A stretch of DNA of 64,000 bases, taken from Symbiodinium natans. Taxonomy: Eukaryota > Sar > Dinophyceae > Suessiales > Symbiodiniaceae. Location: contig CAJNDS010000099.1 of assembly GCA_905221605.1 (NCBI GenBank), forward strand, positions 121,001 to 185,000, in the 5' to 3' direction. Position 1 is the stretch's first letter. Every line of letters begins with the position of its first letter. The position numbers and the translations under genes are program-made. Shown here in pieces: positions 41,764 to 53,328 of the stretch. The notes beneath the pieces were generated by a model that saw only the letters and a list, made by a program, of their open reading frames with translations, was not told where the DNA came from and made no database searches.

Positions 41764-42265
41764 CTGCGGAAGGTGCAGGGTTTAGGGTTTAGGGTTTAGG
41801 GTTTAGGGCTTAGGGCTTAGGGATTAGGGTTTAGGGTTTAGGGTTTAGGGTTTAGGGTTTAGGGTTTAGGGACCCTAAACCTGTAAAACCCCTCTAGAGC
41901 CCCCAAATCCTGAAACCGTAGGGCGCCCTAGACCCCTAAACCCTCTCAACCCGCAAAATCTCAGAGCCCCAAAGACTAAAACCCTAAACCCCTAAAACCC
42001 TAAATCCCTAAACCCCTTAACTTCAAAAACCCTAAAACCCTAAACCCTACACCCCTAAAAACCCTAAAACCCCAAAAAACCCTCAACCCTAAACACCTGG
42101 CGCAGCTCCCCATAGCGCTGGGGCTGCGCCCCACAGCGCGGCGATGGCCTCCTCGGGAGTGACGATCAGGGTTTTAGCATTAGGGTTTTAGGGTTTAGGG
42201 TTTAGGGTTTTAGGGTTTAGGGTTTAGGGTTTTAGGGTTTAGGGTTTAGGGTTTGGCATTAGAGG

Positions 42266-42357
42266 TTTATCCTGGCTGGTTCTTAGTGGGGCAATCGGGT
42301 ACCCATTAGGGGGATATAGGGTACCTCATTCCTTCATTCCCTACGAAGAACTGGCAA
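42266..42357. mobile_element. MITE family B copy
   Basis: CTGGCTGGTTCTTAGTGGGG and (complement) GCCAGTTCTTCGTAGGGAAT ends; internal GATATAGGGTACCTCATTCC. Confidence 0.75.
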
Positions 42358-42831
42358 GTTGTAGGGTGTATGGGATTTATAAGGGTTGTGGGGTTATAGT
42401 GTATATAGTGTTTATAGGGATTAGGGTGAGGGGTTTGTGGGTTTACTTATAGTTTTGATGGGTTTGGGGCTTATAAGGGCTTAGGGTTTCGGATTATAGG
42501 CCAGCCCCTAAACCCTGCAATAAACCCTGCAAAGTAGCAAGAAATACCCCTCTGGCGCGAAAGTAGAACAGTAGGTATTGGGAGACCCGGGTCGGCTAAG
42601 GTATTTGGGATTAATGGCTTGTCTAATGAACGGATGAGAATGAAGTCCTTCAAGCGCTGAGGTGAAACTATACTGGCGCTATAACCACAAGAAAGACAGT
42701 AGGCTTATCCCCTTGGGAGATGAAGCATGCATATCTGTATACACAAATGAAAGGACAATTGCTACGCAAAAGTATAGGGAAGGGCTTGGGTGTCAAAATG
42801 TAGGTCTTTCGTGGGGTGCTTTAAAAACCGT

Positions 42832-42936
42832 AGGCCTTTTGGGGCAGTTTCCCTAAACCCTAAACCCTGAACAGTAAACCCTTAAATCGTAAACCCTAAA
42901 CCCCTGCGATGCTCAAGGCCTGCTGGGGCAGTTTCC
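42832..42936. repeat. 21-bp direct duplication around a CCCTAAA array
   Basis: AGGCCT-TTGGGGCAGTTTCC at 42832-42852 and AGGCCT-CTGGGGCAGTTTCC at 42916-42936 agree at 19 of 21 positions. CCCTAAA units fill the gap. Confidence 0.8.
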
Positions 42937-42977
42937 GGCTTCGGGCATTGTGAAGTGCTAGGAGTCTGTCACCAACC
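42902..42977 (-). CDS. Internal exon overlapping the duplication
   Basis: GDRLLALHNARSRKLPQQAL then SIAG; acceptor CCCTACGAG|G, donor CAGGG|GTTTAGGG. Confidence 0.6.
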
Positions 42978-43339
42978 TCGTAGGGTTTATGGGCTTAGGG
43001 CTTGGGGTTTGGGCCTTGGGGTTTAGGATTTGGGGCTTAGGGTTTAGGGTTCGAAGTTGGGGGTTTAGGGTTTAGGGGCTTAGGGCTTGGGGTTTCGGGT
43101 TTGCAGCTCTCCAACACCAGCCAAGAGTCGAGACTTGAGATGGGACGCCGTCGACATTCGGGCTGAGGAAGCCTTGGGTGCACGGTTTAGGGTTTAGGGT
43201 TTAGGGTTTAGGGTTTAGGGTTTAGGGTTTAGGGTTTAGGGTTTAGGGTTTAGGGTTTAGGGTTGAAGAGAACATCGAGTGCTGAGGCACAGAACCTCAA
43301 ACCTAAAACCTAGGGCTTAGGGGGGCTTAGGGGGTTTAG

Positions 43340-43870
43340 GGTGTTTGGGGGGGGGGGGGGGGGGGGGGTTGGGGGGGGGGGGGGGGACAGGATGAGGGGG
43401 AGAGGTAGGGCTGAGGGGGGGGAGGGGGGGGGAGGGGGGGGTGTGTTGTGGCGGTGGTGGGGGTGGGGATCGGGGCTCAAGTGGGTAGGTGCTGGGGGTA
43501 GGTGGGGTTGGGAGAGTTTAGGTGTTGGTGTTTGGCCGTATGGGCGGGGGATGCTTTTTCTGTGGGGAGGTTGCATGTTGGAGTGGTTTAGGTGGTGTTG
43601 GTTCGCGGTGGTGCGGGTGTGGTCTATAGATCCTTGGTCGTGTGGGTTTTTGGAGGGGTGGCTGGGGTGGGTTGGGGGTTTGTGTTGGGGTGTGGGGGTC
43701 GGGGTCTCCGGGGGTCGCGGGTTTTTAGTCTTGGTGTGTGTGTTGCGGTGGGCGGATGGAACGGTTGGACGTGCGGGGGGTTTGCTGGCGTGGTTGTTGG
43801 GTGGCGGTGGGTGGGGGGGTGTGGGGGGGTTGATTGGGGGGGTTGGGGGGGTTAGCGGGTTTAGGGGGCT
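43340..43870. repeat. G-rich low-complexity tract
   Basis: About 530 bp of GGGGT/GGTGG with poly-G runs. The 183-residue Gly/Trp/Val frame across it is a composition artefact. It is strongly G-quadruplex-like. Confidence 0.8.
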
Positions 43871-43904
43871 TCGTGGGGCTGAAGGGGTTTAGGGTCTAGG
43901 CTTT

Positions 43905-44095
43905 AGGGCAGGTGGTCTACGAGCCTTTGTGGAGGTTCAAAAGGCAGGTGATGCAGGAGCCAACGACTACGCACCAATCTCCAGTAGCCCAAGACTGCCC
44001 TTCCTCCTCCTTGTGTTTGCATTGCAAAGGGTCACTGCGAGATCTAGACTGCTCACCCTCTTCTGCGCTGACAAACAAAACAGTGGGGGCGGGGG
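43905..44095. CDS. Exon-like island, strand unresolved
   Basis: Plus frame: VYEPLWRFKRQVMQEPTTTH then CLHCKGSLRDLDC. Minus frame: SAEEGEQSRSRSDPLQCKHK then a hydrophobic tail and TAG. Both run about 50 codons. Confidence 0.35.
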
Positions 44096-44229
44096 GAAAC
44101 CCTAAACTCAAACCCCAAACCCTGAACCCATAAAGCCACCCCTTTTGAAGAACCCTCAACCCCAAACCCCAATCCCAGAACCCTAAACCCCAAACCCCAC
44201 CCCATAAAACCTCCTCCCTCCCCCCCCCA

Positions 44230-44346
44230 CTATGGCGCAGGGCCACCGTCGGCGTCAATGATGGCAGCGTTGCCCACGATGTGGAGACCGTAGAGGTGGT
44301 GGTTGTCACGCAGGCCCTCTGCGATGACCTCGTCTTCGGGGGTCCC
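44230..44346 (-). CDS. LRR-type exon (F)
   Basis: TPEDEVIAEGLRDNHHLYGL then HIVGNAAIIDADGG matches the ribonuclease-inhibitor-like LRR pattern (ALxxNxxLxxLxxxGN). Acceptor GTTTTCAG|G. It ends either at TAG 44230-44232 or at a GT donor at 44246. 35 bp of its end recur at 62,299-62,333. Confidence 0.6.
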   Translation of the reverse strand, partial: GTPEDEVIAEGLRDNHHLYGLHIVGNAAIIDADGGPAP

Positions 44347-44976
44347 CTGAAAACTCTTCCCCCCAACACAGACTTTCCTGTAGTGAACTCCTCATAAGTC
44401 CCCCAAAAAAGTTCTAAGCCCGAAGCACTAGACCCGAAACCCTGAACCCCTCATGTTCCCCACAGAAAAATAAACGTTCAATGACCCTCCCTAAGAGTCC
44501 CGAAGGGCAAAAACATTAGGGGTTTCAGACCCTGAACCTAAACCCTAAACCCTAAACCCCAAACCCCAAACCCCAAACCCGAAACCCGAAACCCTAAACC
44601 CTAAAACCCTAAAACCCCTAAAACCCTAAAACCCTAGACCCTAAAACCCCAAAACCCCAAAACCCCAAAACCCCAAAACCCCAAAACCCTAAAACCCTAA
44701 AACCCTAAAACCCTAACACCCTAACACCCTAAAACCCTAAAACCCTAAAACCCTAAAACCCTAAACCCACCTGAAAAGCTGCAAAAACCAAGCCTCAAGA
44801 CATGGACCCGGTGCCTTCAGCTTTAGGTGAGTTTAGGGGTTTGAGGGCTTTTGGCTGTTTTTGGAGAGGGTGTGGGCCGCCAGAGGGCTTGAGGGGTCTT
44901 TGGGCTTGTATTTAGGCTGTTTAGGGTAGAGCTTTAGGGGTCTTGGGGTTTTTAGGGTCTAGGGTTTCGGGTTTAC

Positions 44977-45059
44977 CGGTTTGCCCTGAAGAGCTCGCGC
45001 ACCTTGCAGCTGGCAGCATCGAGGTTGTTGTAGCTCAAGTCGAGGTGATAGAGGGTCAC
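44977..45059 (-). CDS. LRR-type exon (E)
   Basis: VTLYHLDLSYNNLDAASCKV then RELFRAN. Acceptor GCTCAGACCCAG|G, donor ACCG|GTAAAC. The LxxLDLSYNNL core is a textbook LRR. Confidence 0.7.
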
Positions 45060-45673
45060 CTGGGTCTGAGCGGCATTCTCTGGGACATCCTGTTCGGGTC
45101 TAGCACCTAGGACTTCCTTGAACATGAGTTGTATTTGAGCACAGCCTGCATGCGGCCAGGTATAGTGGGACAGGATTCCCCTTCCCCTCACACCCCTGCC
45201 CACAAAGAACAAAAGTACGCTCTTTGCTCTGCAAAGAATTTCGAGGACAGCTACGGTTACTCTACATAAAAGCCTCTTGAAATTAAAAACTATATATATA
45301 TATACATATACATATATATGAGCTTCTTATGCAACTCTTACGTCTAAATGTATAATCCACAAACCACCCCCAAAAAATCCCACAATGCCCCCCCCCCCCC
45401 CCCCCCAAACTCCATAATGCTCCAGAACACCCCATAAGAATGCACAATGCCTATAAACCCTAAACCCCTAAACCCCTACACCCCTGAACCCCTAAACCCC
45501 TAAACCCCTAAACCTCTAAACCCCTAAACCCCTAAACCCCTAAACCACTAAACCCCTAAACCCCTAAACCCCTAAACCTCTAAACCCCTAAACCCTAAAC
45601 CCTAAACCCTAAACCCTAAACCCTATACCCTAACCCTAAACCCTCTAGACCCTCTAGACCCTAAACCCTGAAC

Positions 45674-45775
45674 CATCTGCAGCCGCAGCCGCGGAGGCGC
45701 GCAACGCCTCCGCCAAGGCCCCAGCGCCGGCGGCTGCGCCGGCGTCCCCGAGGTTGTTCCTCGCCCGGAGAGGCT
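45674..45775 (-). CDS. LRR-type exon (D)
   Basis: LRARNNLGDAGAAAGAGALA then EALRAS. Donor GATG|GTTCAGGG; acceptor CTGCGAAG|A. The N-L-G-D-A-G core followed by an Ala-rich helix fits RNI-type repeats. Confidence 0.6.
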
Positions 45776-46129
45776 CTTCGCAGGGTTTGCAACGGGGGTT
45801 TAGGGTTTAGGGTTTAGGGTTTAGGGTTTAGGGTTTAGGGTTTAGGGTTTAGGGTTTAGGGTTTCGGGTTTAGGGTTTAGGGTTTAGGGTGACTTGAGGG
45901 CGTGGAACGGGATCGGAGAATTTCTAGGGATTCTAGGGTTTTGAAAAGCATGTGCGGTTGAGAGGGTTTTATTGGCTCTTGAGGCGTTCACGGCGGAAGG
46001 GGTTTGGGGCATGTAAGGGTTAAGGCTCTTGTGGCGTTGAAAAGTCAAGTTCGGGGTTCAGGTGGACTTTCTTTGTTGGAGCTTCTGAGGGTTTCGAGGT
46101 GTGATGGATCATAGCAGAGTCTGGAGTTT

Positions 46130-46410
46130 AGGATCCTCCTTGCTGAAAAAATATCACTGCCCTCGATACGATCGCCTCTGTGATTGCCTGGTCCTCCTTA
46201 CGTTGTTGTCGCGTGGCTTCCGCGGTCAGTGCACTTTGTATGCATATGCTTCGGAGCACCATCGATATGACGTCTGCGCACAAGAGAAGTGGAAGTTCAT
46301 GGTCATGGCTTCACAGGAGTCATGAAAAAATGAGTGTAGCCTGGTTGGATTTCACCAAAAAAGGCCAGCTGCTTAGTTCATTCAATACTTCAGCGATGCC
46401 GACGTAGAAC
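46130..46410. CDS. Coding-like island, strand unresolved
   Basis: Minus: RDLFYVGIAEVLNELSSWPF then LVKSNQ (46,340-46,410). Plus: two frames of 65-76 codons ending in stops. The minus reading is the most protein-like and agrees with the LRR gene around it. Confidence 0.4.
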
Positions 46411-46795
46411 AGGTCGCGCCGGTTTCCCTAAACCCCTAAACCCTAAACCCCTGTAAGCCCCTAAGCCCCATAAGCCCTAACCCCTAAACCGCCTGAACCG
46501 CCTAAACCGCCTAAACCCTAAACCCTAAACCCTAAACCCTAAACCCTAAACCCTAAACCCTAAACCAACAGCTCGCTAGACCGAGGCTCCAAGCTACATC
46601 CAAGTCAGCGAGATGTCCACCATGGCCTCACTTTGGTAGGGTCCATGGTTTAGGGTGGCAAACGGGGTTTGGGGACACTTGAAGTAGGTCCCCAAGCGGT
46701 TGAGCAACCATATGTCTAAAGGGCACCCCAAACGACGCCACCATTCAGAGAAAGGGGACCCTAAACCCTAAGCTCGAGGCCCTAACCCCCCAAGA

Positions 46796-46899
46796 GGTCA
46801 GTGGAGGGGGATAAGGCCAAGCACCTTTCTTTTTTTGTCGAGGCACTGGCATTCTGCTTCACGCCATGGAACCTGCTGGGGCAGAGATGTTCAGTGCCT
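46796..46899. CDS. Coding-like island, strand unresolved
   Basis: Plus: VEGDKAKHLSFFVEALAFCF then TPWNLLG and TGA. Minus: acceptor CTCTGCCCCAGCAG|G then PWREAECQCLDKKRK. Confidence 0.35.
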
Positions 46900-47451
46900 T
46901 GATGTTTGGGGTTTAGGGTTTCAGGGTTCAGGGCTTTGAAGGTTTAAGTCTTCTGGGACTTTTTGGGTAAACCCTAAATGCACTACAAAGCCAACACATG
47001 CGACTTGTTACAACCAAAAATTACGTTCCCTGGGGCGCTAGGAAGCTCGTGTTGACAAGGCTCAAAGGGCTTAGGTGATTAGGGTTTAGGGGGTTTACCG
47101 GCGGAGATTTCTGGGGGAAACTTTGGGATCTTGAGGGGGCTTTGAATAATTTAGGGTTTAGGGTTTAGGTTTAGGGTTTAGGGTTTAGAGTTTAGGGTTT
47201 AGGGTTTGGGGTTTAGGGTTTAGTAGGGTTTAGGGTCTAGGGTTTAGGCCGTTAAAGGGCTCCAGGTTCCCTGCTCAGCACACCTATGTGAGGATGGTTG
47301 CGGCCTCACTGTATCTGAGACCCCTTCAACCCTGGCTCCATAAGCCCGGAAATTCTCAAACCCTAATTAAACCCTAAAACCCTAAACCCAAAACCTAGCC
47401 CACCCGACCACCTCAAACCCTAAACCCTAAACCCTAAACCCTAAACCCTAA

Positions 47452-47775
47452 ACCCTAAACCCTATAAACCTATAAACCTATAAACCTATAAACCTATAAA
47501 CCCTAAACCCTAAACCCTAAACCCTAAACCCCTAAACCCCTAAACCCTGAACCCTAAAAACCCTAAAAACCCTAAACCCTATAAACCCTATAAACCCTAT
47601 AAACCCTATAAACCCTATAAACCCTATAAACCCTATAAACCTATAAACCTATAAACCTATAAACCCTAAACCCCTAAACCCTAAACCCCTAAACCCTAAA
47701 CCCTAAACCCTAAACCCTAAATCCTAAACCCTAAACCCTAAACCCTAAACCCTAAACCCTAAACCCTAAACCCTA
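47452..47775. repeat. Mixed CCCTAAA / CCTATAAA arrays
   Basis: Blocks of 7-, 8- and 9-bp variants alternate sharply, showing local homogenisation. Confidence 0.9.
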
Positions 47776-47778
47776 AAC

Positions 47779-49654
47779 CAAAGGAGGCCGCGCGGCAGCG
47801 CGGCGGCGCCGTGCCCGCAGAGCGCGTTGCCGTGCAGGGACAGCCGGGCCAGGCGCGGGTGCCCCGAGAGGAGCCGGCCCAAGGCCTGGCCTTCGGTTGG
47901 GGAGAAGGGGGTTTAGGGTTTAGGGTTTGGGGTTTAGGGTTTGGGGTTTAGGGTTTGGGGCTTAGGGTTTAGGGTTTATGGTTTGGGGTTTAGGGTTTAC
48001 GGTTTATAGGGTTTAGGCATGGTTTCTGGCAGGAGTGCGTGTTTTTTAGTTTTTTTTGGGCTTTTCAGGGTTTTACGGAAATACGGTTTTTCGGGTTATC
48101 AGGGTTTAGGGGGCTGTCTGGATTTTGAGGTTTTGGAGGGTTTAGATGGTTTTCTCCAGGTTCATAGGGTCTTGGTTTTAGGGTTTTTCGGGGTTTAGAG
48201 GGTTTTAGGGTTTAGGGTTTAGGGTTTTTTAGAGGGTTTTAGGGTGCATAAGGTCATAGGGCTTCCTGGGCTGAGTGTGGTCAGTGCACTCAACCAGCAG
48301 CAGAAGTACATCCCGTGCCATCCCAAGGCTTATCTGTGCTCCCCTAGTACCCCTCATCCAAACCCAAAACACTCTACCCTAAACCCTAAACCCTAAACCT
48401 TAAACCCTAAACCCTACACCTGCCGCCCCCTCCGCCCCCTTTCCCGCCCCCCCAAAAAAAACGAATCCGCGGTACCCCGTGTGAACCCCTCACCCATCCC
48501 AAAGCCATCGGCACCTTCGGCGATCTGGTTGTGATTCAGCTCCTCGGCTCGGTCTTCTTACCAGCTCTTCATGGGGAATGCGGGAATCAGGTGCCTCACA
48601 TTCCCTATGTTATACCCTTACTCAATTCCCCCCTCATCTTCCCTACTAAGAACGAGTATGGCTTGGGCCCTTAACCCGGCCCTTAACCCGTGACGGCTGA
48701 GGCTTGAGGGTTTGGGGTTTAGGGTGGGTTACCCATCTCAAAGCAAAGCTGTTGCTGATGGCTTTGCTTCGGCGTACTTGCAGGAGCGAAGTTGCGGGTT
48801 GAGGATTGAGGGATTTAGGGTTTGAGTACCCTAGACCTATGTGGTAACCTTAACACCCACTCAACGGAGGGCTTAGATCAATCAGAACCCTAAGCCCTCA
48901 ACCCTAACCCCTAGTGTTTCCAGAAAACTCCAAAAACCTCTGCGTCTTATTCTCAGGCTCCAGTCGGACCAGCAAGGGGCAACTCAGTAAGCTGGTGGCC
49001 AGACCTCAGATAATTAGGGCGCATTTATGGTTTTGGGTTTGGGGCTTGGGGTTTGGGGTTTAGGGTTTTAGGGTCTCTGACGGTTGAGGGACTTCCTCCA
49101 CAATTGAAGAAGCAGTGGAACTGGGATTGTTAAGGGTCTCTGTGGCGACGGCAACAAAAGGTTCTTGTCCAAGTCGTTGTTGCCTTCGAAACACCCCCGA
49201 CCTTTAAGGAGCATACTATAACGCACAGCCCCTTACAACCCCCGAAACCGAAAACCCTAAACCCCTAAGCCCTGCCCAAGTACCTGCCACCGCGGCGTCC
49301 TTCAGGCCATTTGCAGACAGGTCCAGCCAACGCAGTTCCAGCAACCTCGGTGCAAGGTTGATCGAAATCGTGAGCCACTTGGGATACCTTAATGACATGA
49401 CTTAGGGACCCCACAAACCCCCCAAACAACATCCTAAACCACAAGCCTACATCTTAAACCCCATACATCCTTGAACCGCATACATCCTTGAACCCTTAAA
49501 CCCTTAAACCCTTTTCCCCCCCACCTCCCCCCAAACCCCAAACCCTAAAACCCTACTGTAAATCCCGGCTCAGCCAAGCGGCCCGCTCTGCAGCTTTGCG
49601 GCCACGGCCGTGGCGCCCCGCAGTCCCCCGTCGTTGCGCGAGAGGTCCAGCATC
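47779..49654 (-). CDS. LRR protein exons A-C (49583-49654, 49284-49345, 47779-47890)
   Basis: A: MLDLSRNDGGLRGATAVAAK, after CCAACCCCAAG|G, best ended by a GC donor (AGCGG|GCCGC). B: LLELRWLDLSANGLKDAAVA between CACCGAG|G and GGCAG|GTACTT. C: ALGRLLSGHPRLARLSLHGN then ALCGHGAAALPRGLL between CCCCAACCGAAG|G and TTTG|GTTTAGGG. Phases join A-B (2+1) and B-C (1+2). The spacing between successive LxLSxN cores is then 29-30 residues, the RNI-type LRR period. Exons D, E and F at 44-46 kb probably continue the protein, though the joints are not in hand. Role: protein-protein interaction; no effector domain seen. Confidence 0.72.
48556..48652. mobile_element. MITE family B copy
   Basis: CCAGCTCTTCATGGGGAATG and (complement) TCGTTCTTAGTAGGGAAGAT ends, internal TATACCC. 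Confidence 0.6.
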
Positions 49655-50439
49655 CTTGGGGTTGGGGGAGAGGGTTTGGGGTTTGGGTTTTGGGCTTTGG
49701 GTTTAGGGTTTAGGGTTTAGCTGAGCTTGGGTTGAAGAAGTGTTGTTAAACGAGTAGGGAATTGTCGGGATCCTGCAGTATCCCTGGACATCACCACAGC
49801 TCCTGGCCCACTGTCGGAAATCTCAAGCCCTGCGAGGATAAGCCCTACTGGCGAAACTACAACAGGCCCCGAAAGGGACGCGCTTAAGGAGCGGTGTTGT
49901 TGTTCCGGCTCAACCGCCATGCAGCCTTCTTGCTACAGGGACCTGAATTCAAACACCCTCCTTTAAACCGCAATCCTTAAGCCCTGCAGGCGCTCAGCAC
50001 GAAAAACTGTGTCTGCCACGTGACTGCGTGTGGTCTGGTAGCTTCGACATGAGGGCCTCAGACCAGGATTCAGGGTTTAGGGCTAGGGGGTTTAGGGTGG
50101 AGGGGTTGAGGGGTTTAGGGTTGAGGGTTGAGGGTTTCGAGGCTAGTGTTTTGGGCTGAGGCTTCGCCACCTTTGCAGTCTTTTGCAAATGGGCGTTCAA
50201 GGCCGAGGATTTCAACCAGCTTGCATAAAGAGCCCTCCACCATAGACCCCACACCCTAAACCCTCTAAACCCTCTACAAACACTACAAGCCCCCTGAAGT
50301 TAAGCTCCAGACACCCCTGTAAGCCCGGAACCCTAAACCCTCAACCCAAACCCTAAACCCCAAGACCCAGGCTGGGGTCGGGTTGAAGATTGAGGGATAA
50401 TTTCTGGGGCCTTTAGGAAACCCTTAACCCGTAACCCTC

Positions 50440-50745
50440 TAACACCTAAACCCTACACCCTACACCCTACACCCTAAACCCTAAACCCTAAACCCTAAAC
50501 CCTACACCCTCAACCCTACACCCTACACCCTAAACCCTAAACCATAAACCCTAAACCCTACACCCTAAACCCTAAACCCTAAACCCTAAACCCTAAACCC
50601 TAAACCCTAAACCCTAAACCCTAAACCCTAAACCCTAAACCCTAAACCCTAAACCCTAAACCCTAAACCCTAAACCCTAAACCCTAAACCCTAAACCCTA
50701 CCCCTAAACCCTAAACCCTAAACCCTAAACCCTAAACCCTAAACC
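50440..50745. repeat. Long CCCTAAA array
   Basis: About 40 units with CCCTACA variants at the left. Confidence 0.95.
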
Positions 50746-50819
50746 CCATATCTAGGAATGTTTTTTTCAGAGGGTCTTAGGGGGCCATCCTGATTTATTG
50801 CACCTGGAAGTTATAAGAG

Positions 50820-50901
50820 CGATGGACATCATGGAGCCTGAGCGCGAGCTGCTCATGACGGTGCTTCCGGCCCTGAAGCGACGCCAGAGGGCATCTCAAT
50901 G
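50820..50901 (+). CDS. Internal exon next to a transposon
   Basis: MDIMEPERELLMTVLPALKR then RQRASQ; acceptor TTATAAGAG|C, donor AATG|GTTTAGGG. That donor unit is the single TTTAGGG copy at the left border of the element at 50,910. Confidence 0.6.
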
Positions 50902-50909
50902 GTTTAGGG

Positions 50910-51552
50910 TTGGGTTCGGCCGGTCCACACTAACAGTCACCACCAGCAGACCCACAAATAAATGCACCCGGTAAATGCCAAAAAATTGACTGAGATTCCT
51001 GCTATTCCTGGTGCTATTCCTGGTGCTATTTCTGGTGCTATTTCTGGTGCATTTTTTTGTGCTATTCCTGGTGCTATTTCTGGTGCTATTTTTTGTGCTA
51101 TTGTTTGTGCTATTTCTGGTGCTATTTTTTGTGCTATTGTTTGTGCTATTTCTGGTGCTATTTCTGGTGCTGTTGCTTGTGCTATGTGACTAACAATCAC
51201 CATCAGCAGACCCACAAAAAACAGCACCCGGTAAATGCTAAGCTGCTAAAATTGACTGGGATTCCTGGTGCTATTTCTTGTGCTATTGTTTGTGCTATTT
51301 CTGGTGCTATTTTTTGTGCTATTCCTGGCGCTATTTCTGGTGCTATTTTTTGTGCTATTGTTTGTGCTATTTCTGGTGCTATTTCTGGTGCTATTTCTGC
51401 TGCTATGTGACTAACAGTCACCACCAGCAGACCCACAAAAAGAAGCACCCGGTAAATGCTAAAATTGACTGGGATTCCTGGTGCTATTTTTGGCCTGTGT
51501 GTTATAAGGCCACGGCGTTATTTGACTGTTAGTGTGGACCGGCCGAACCCAA
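50910..51552. mobile_element. Non-autonomous DNA transposon with perfect 30-bp inverted repeats
   Basis: Termini 50910-50939 and 51523-51552 are perfect inverted complements beginning TTGGGTTCGGCCGG. GTTTAGGG flanks both sides and may be an 8-bp target duplication. The interior has two and a half copies of an about 220-bp unit: an AACAGTCACCACCAGCAGAC / GCACCCGGTAAATGC head and a run of 12-bp GGTGCTATTTCT-type tandem repeats. No transposase; the LVLFLVLF and CYFWCYF frames are repeat artefacts. Confidence 0.85.
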
Positions 51553-51923
51553 GTTTAGGGTTTAGGGTTTAGGGTTTAGGGTTTAGGGTTTAGGGTTTAG
51601 GGTTAGGGTTTAGGGTTTAGGGTTTAGGGTTTTAAGGGTGTAGGGGTTTAGGGTTTTTAGGGTTTTAGGTTTAGGGTTAGGTTTAGGGTTTAGGGTTTTA
51701 GGGTTTTAGGGTTTTAGGGTTTTAAGGGTTTGGGTTTGGGGTTTGGGGGTTTTTGGGTTTTTAGGGTTTGGGGCTTAGGGTGTTTCGGCGGGTTTTGGGT
51801 ATAGGGGGTTTTAGGTTTAGGAGTTTAGGGCTTTGGGCTTCGAGGTGTTTAGGGCTTAGGGCTTTAGGGCTTGGTCGTTTTTTTGGGGGGTTTAGTTTGT
51901 TTTTTTTCATTTTTTATTTTTTT

Positions 51924-51928
51924 TTTTG

Positions 51929-51979
<51 letters not shown>
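51924..51979. repeat. Poly-G run
   Basis: A G-tract of about 48 nt after a T-rich stretch. Confidence 0.95.
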
Positions 51980-52429
51980 GTATGTAAAGAGGAGTATTGG
52001 AGGTTTAGACAGGGTTTGTAGGGATGTATAAACCCCAAAGACCTCAACACCCTGCAACTTGCACTCAAAGCCATCTGCCCTATAAGCCCCCTCGACCCCC
52101 TCAACCCGCTAAACGCTTTAAAGCCCCAAAACCCTAAAACCCTGAAGCCCTAAACCCCAAAACCCAACAACCCAAAAACCCTAAACCCCCCAAACCCCAA
52201 AACCCCCCTAAACACCTAAACCCTAAACCCTAAACCCTGAACCCTAAACCCCAAACCCCAAACCCCAAACCCCAAACCCCAAACCCCAAACCCTAAACCC
52301 TAAACTTCCTTCAAAGAGGCAAGGCTTGAAGTTGCAGGTCCCCGAAGCCCAGGCCACTCAAGTCCAGGAGGTTCTTCACTCGGCGATCCTTTAGGAGTTG
52401 AGGAGTTTGGGGTTTAGGGCGTTTGGGGT

Positions 52430-52720
52430 TTAGGGTTTAGGGTTTAGGGTTTAGGGTTTAGGGGTTAGGGGTTAGGGGTTTAGGGTTAGGGTTTAGGGTT
52501 TAGGGTTTAGGGTTTAGGGTTTAGGGGTTTAGGGGTTTAGGGGTTTAGGGGTTTAGGGGTTTAGGGGTTTAGGGGTTTAGGGGTTTAGGGGTTTAGGGAT
52601 TTAGGGGTTTAGGGGTTCAGGGGTTTAGGGGTTTAGGGGTTTAGGGATTTAGGGGTTTAGGGGTTTAGGGGTTTAGGGGTTTAGGGATTTAGGGGTTTAG
52701 GGGTTTAGGGGTTTGGGGTC
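52430..52720. repeat. TTTAGGG and GGGGTTTA array
   Basis: A 7-mer block changes to an 8-mer (TTTAGGGG) block with a few TTTAGGGA units. Confidence 0.95.
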
Positions 52721-53328
52721 TGTCTAGGGTTCCATGTATCCAAGTCTGGGCCCTCAATTTGGTTCCCTTGCTATATGACCGTTATATGACATAGTTTCAA
52801 CCTTAGATTCGGTGATCTCACGAACTTTAGGGTATTTAGGGTTTGGGGTCTAGGAACTGTATGGTCCGGGGCTTGGGTTTTGGGTCTCGGGGTTTGGGAA
52901 CTGCAAGATTTGGGGTTTAGTGCTTTTGGGGTTTGCGTCTTTGGGATGTCGAGGGCGTAGGGATTAAACCCTAAACCCTAAACCTTGAACCCTATACACC
53001 CTAAACCTAAACCCTCTGACTCCGTAATCTACAATATTTGAAACGAAAGCGCTATGACGTAAACTGCAAACCCTTCAGAGGCCCCTAGACCCCGAACCCC
53101 CATGAACCTCGAAACTCTAGACATCCATCCTATCGACTCTAAATCCTCTAAACCCTTCAGGGTTTAGTTTAGGGTTGGGTATATAGCTAGACCCAAGAGT
53201 AGCCAAGGAATAACACGGGGGTCCTGGTAGCCCTAAACCCTAAACCCTAAACCCTACACCCTACACCCTACACCCTAAACCCTATAAACCCTAAACCCTA
53301 AACCCTCAGCCCAACACCCTGATTCAGC

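Noticed and set aside
43310-43892. 183-residue Gly/Trp/Val-rich frame and its Pro-rich complement
   Set aside because: Pure composition effect of G-rich low-complexity DNA with G runs.
51011-51532. Hydrophobic frames (LVLFLVLF, CYFWCYF, IPGAISGA)
   Set aside because: They lie entirely within 12-bp tandem repeats of the 50,910-51,552 element.
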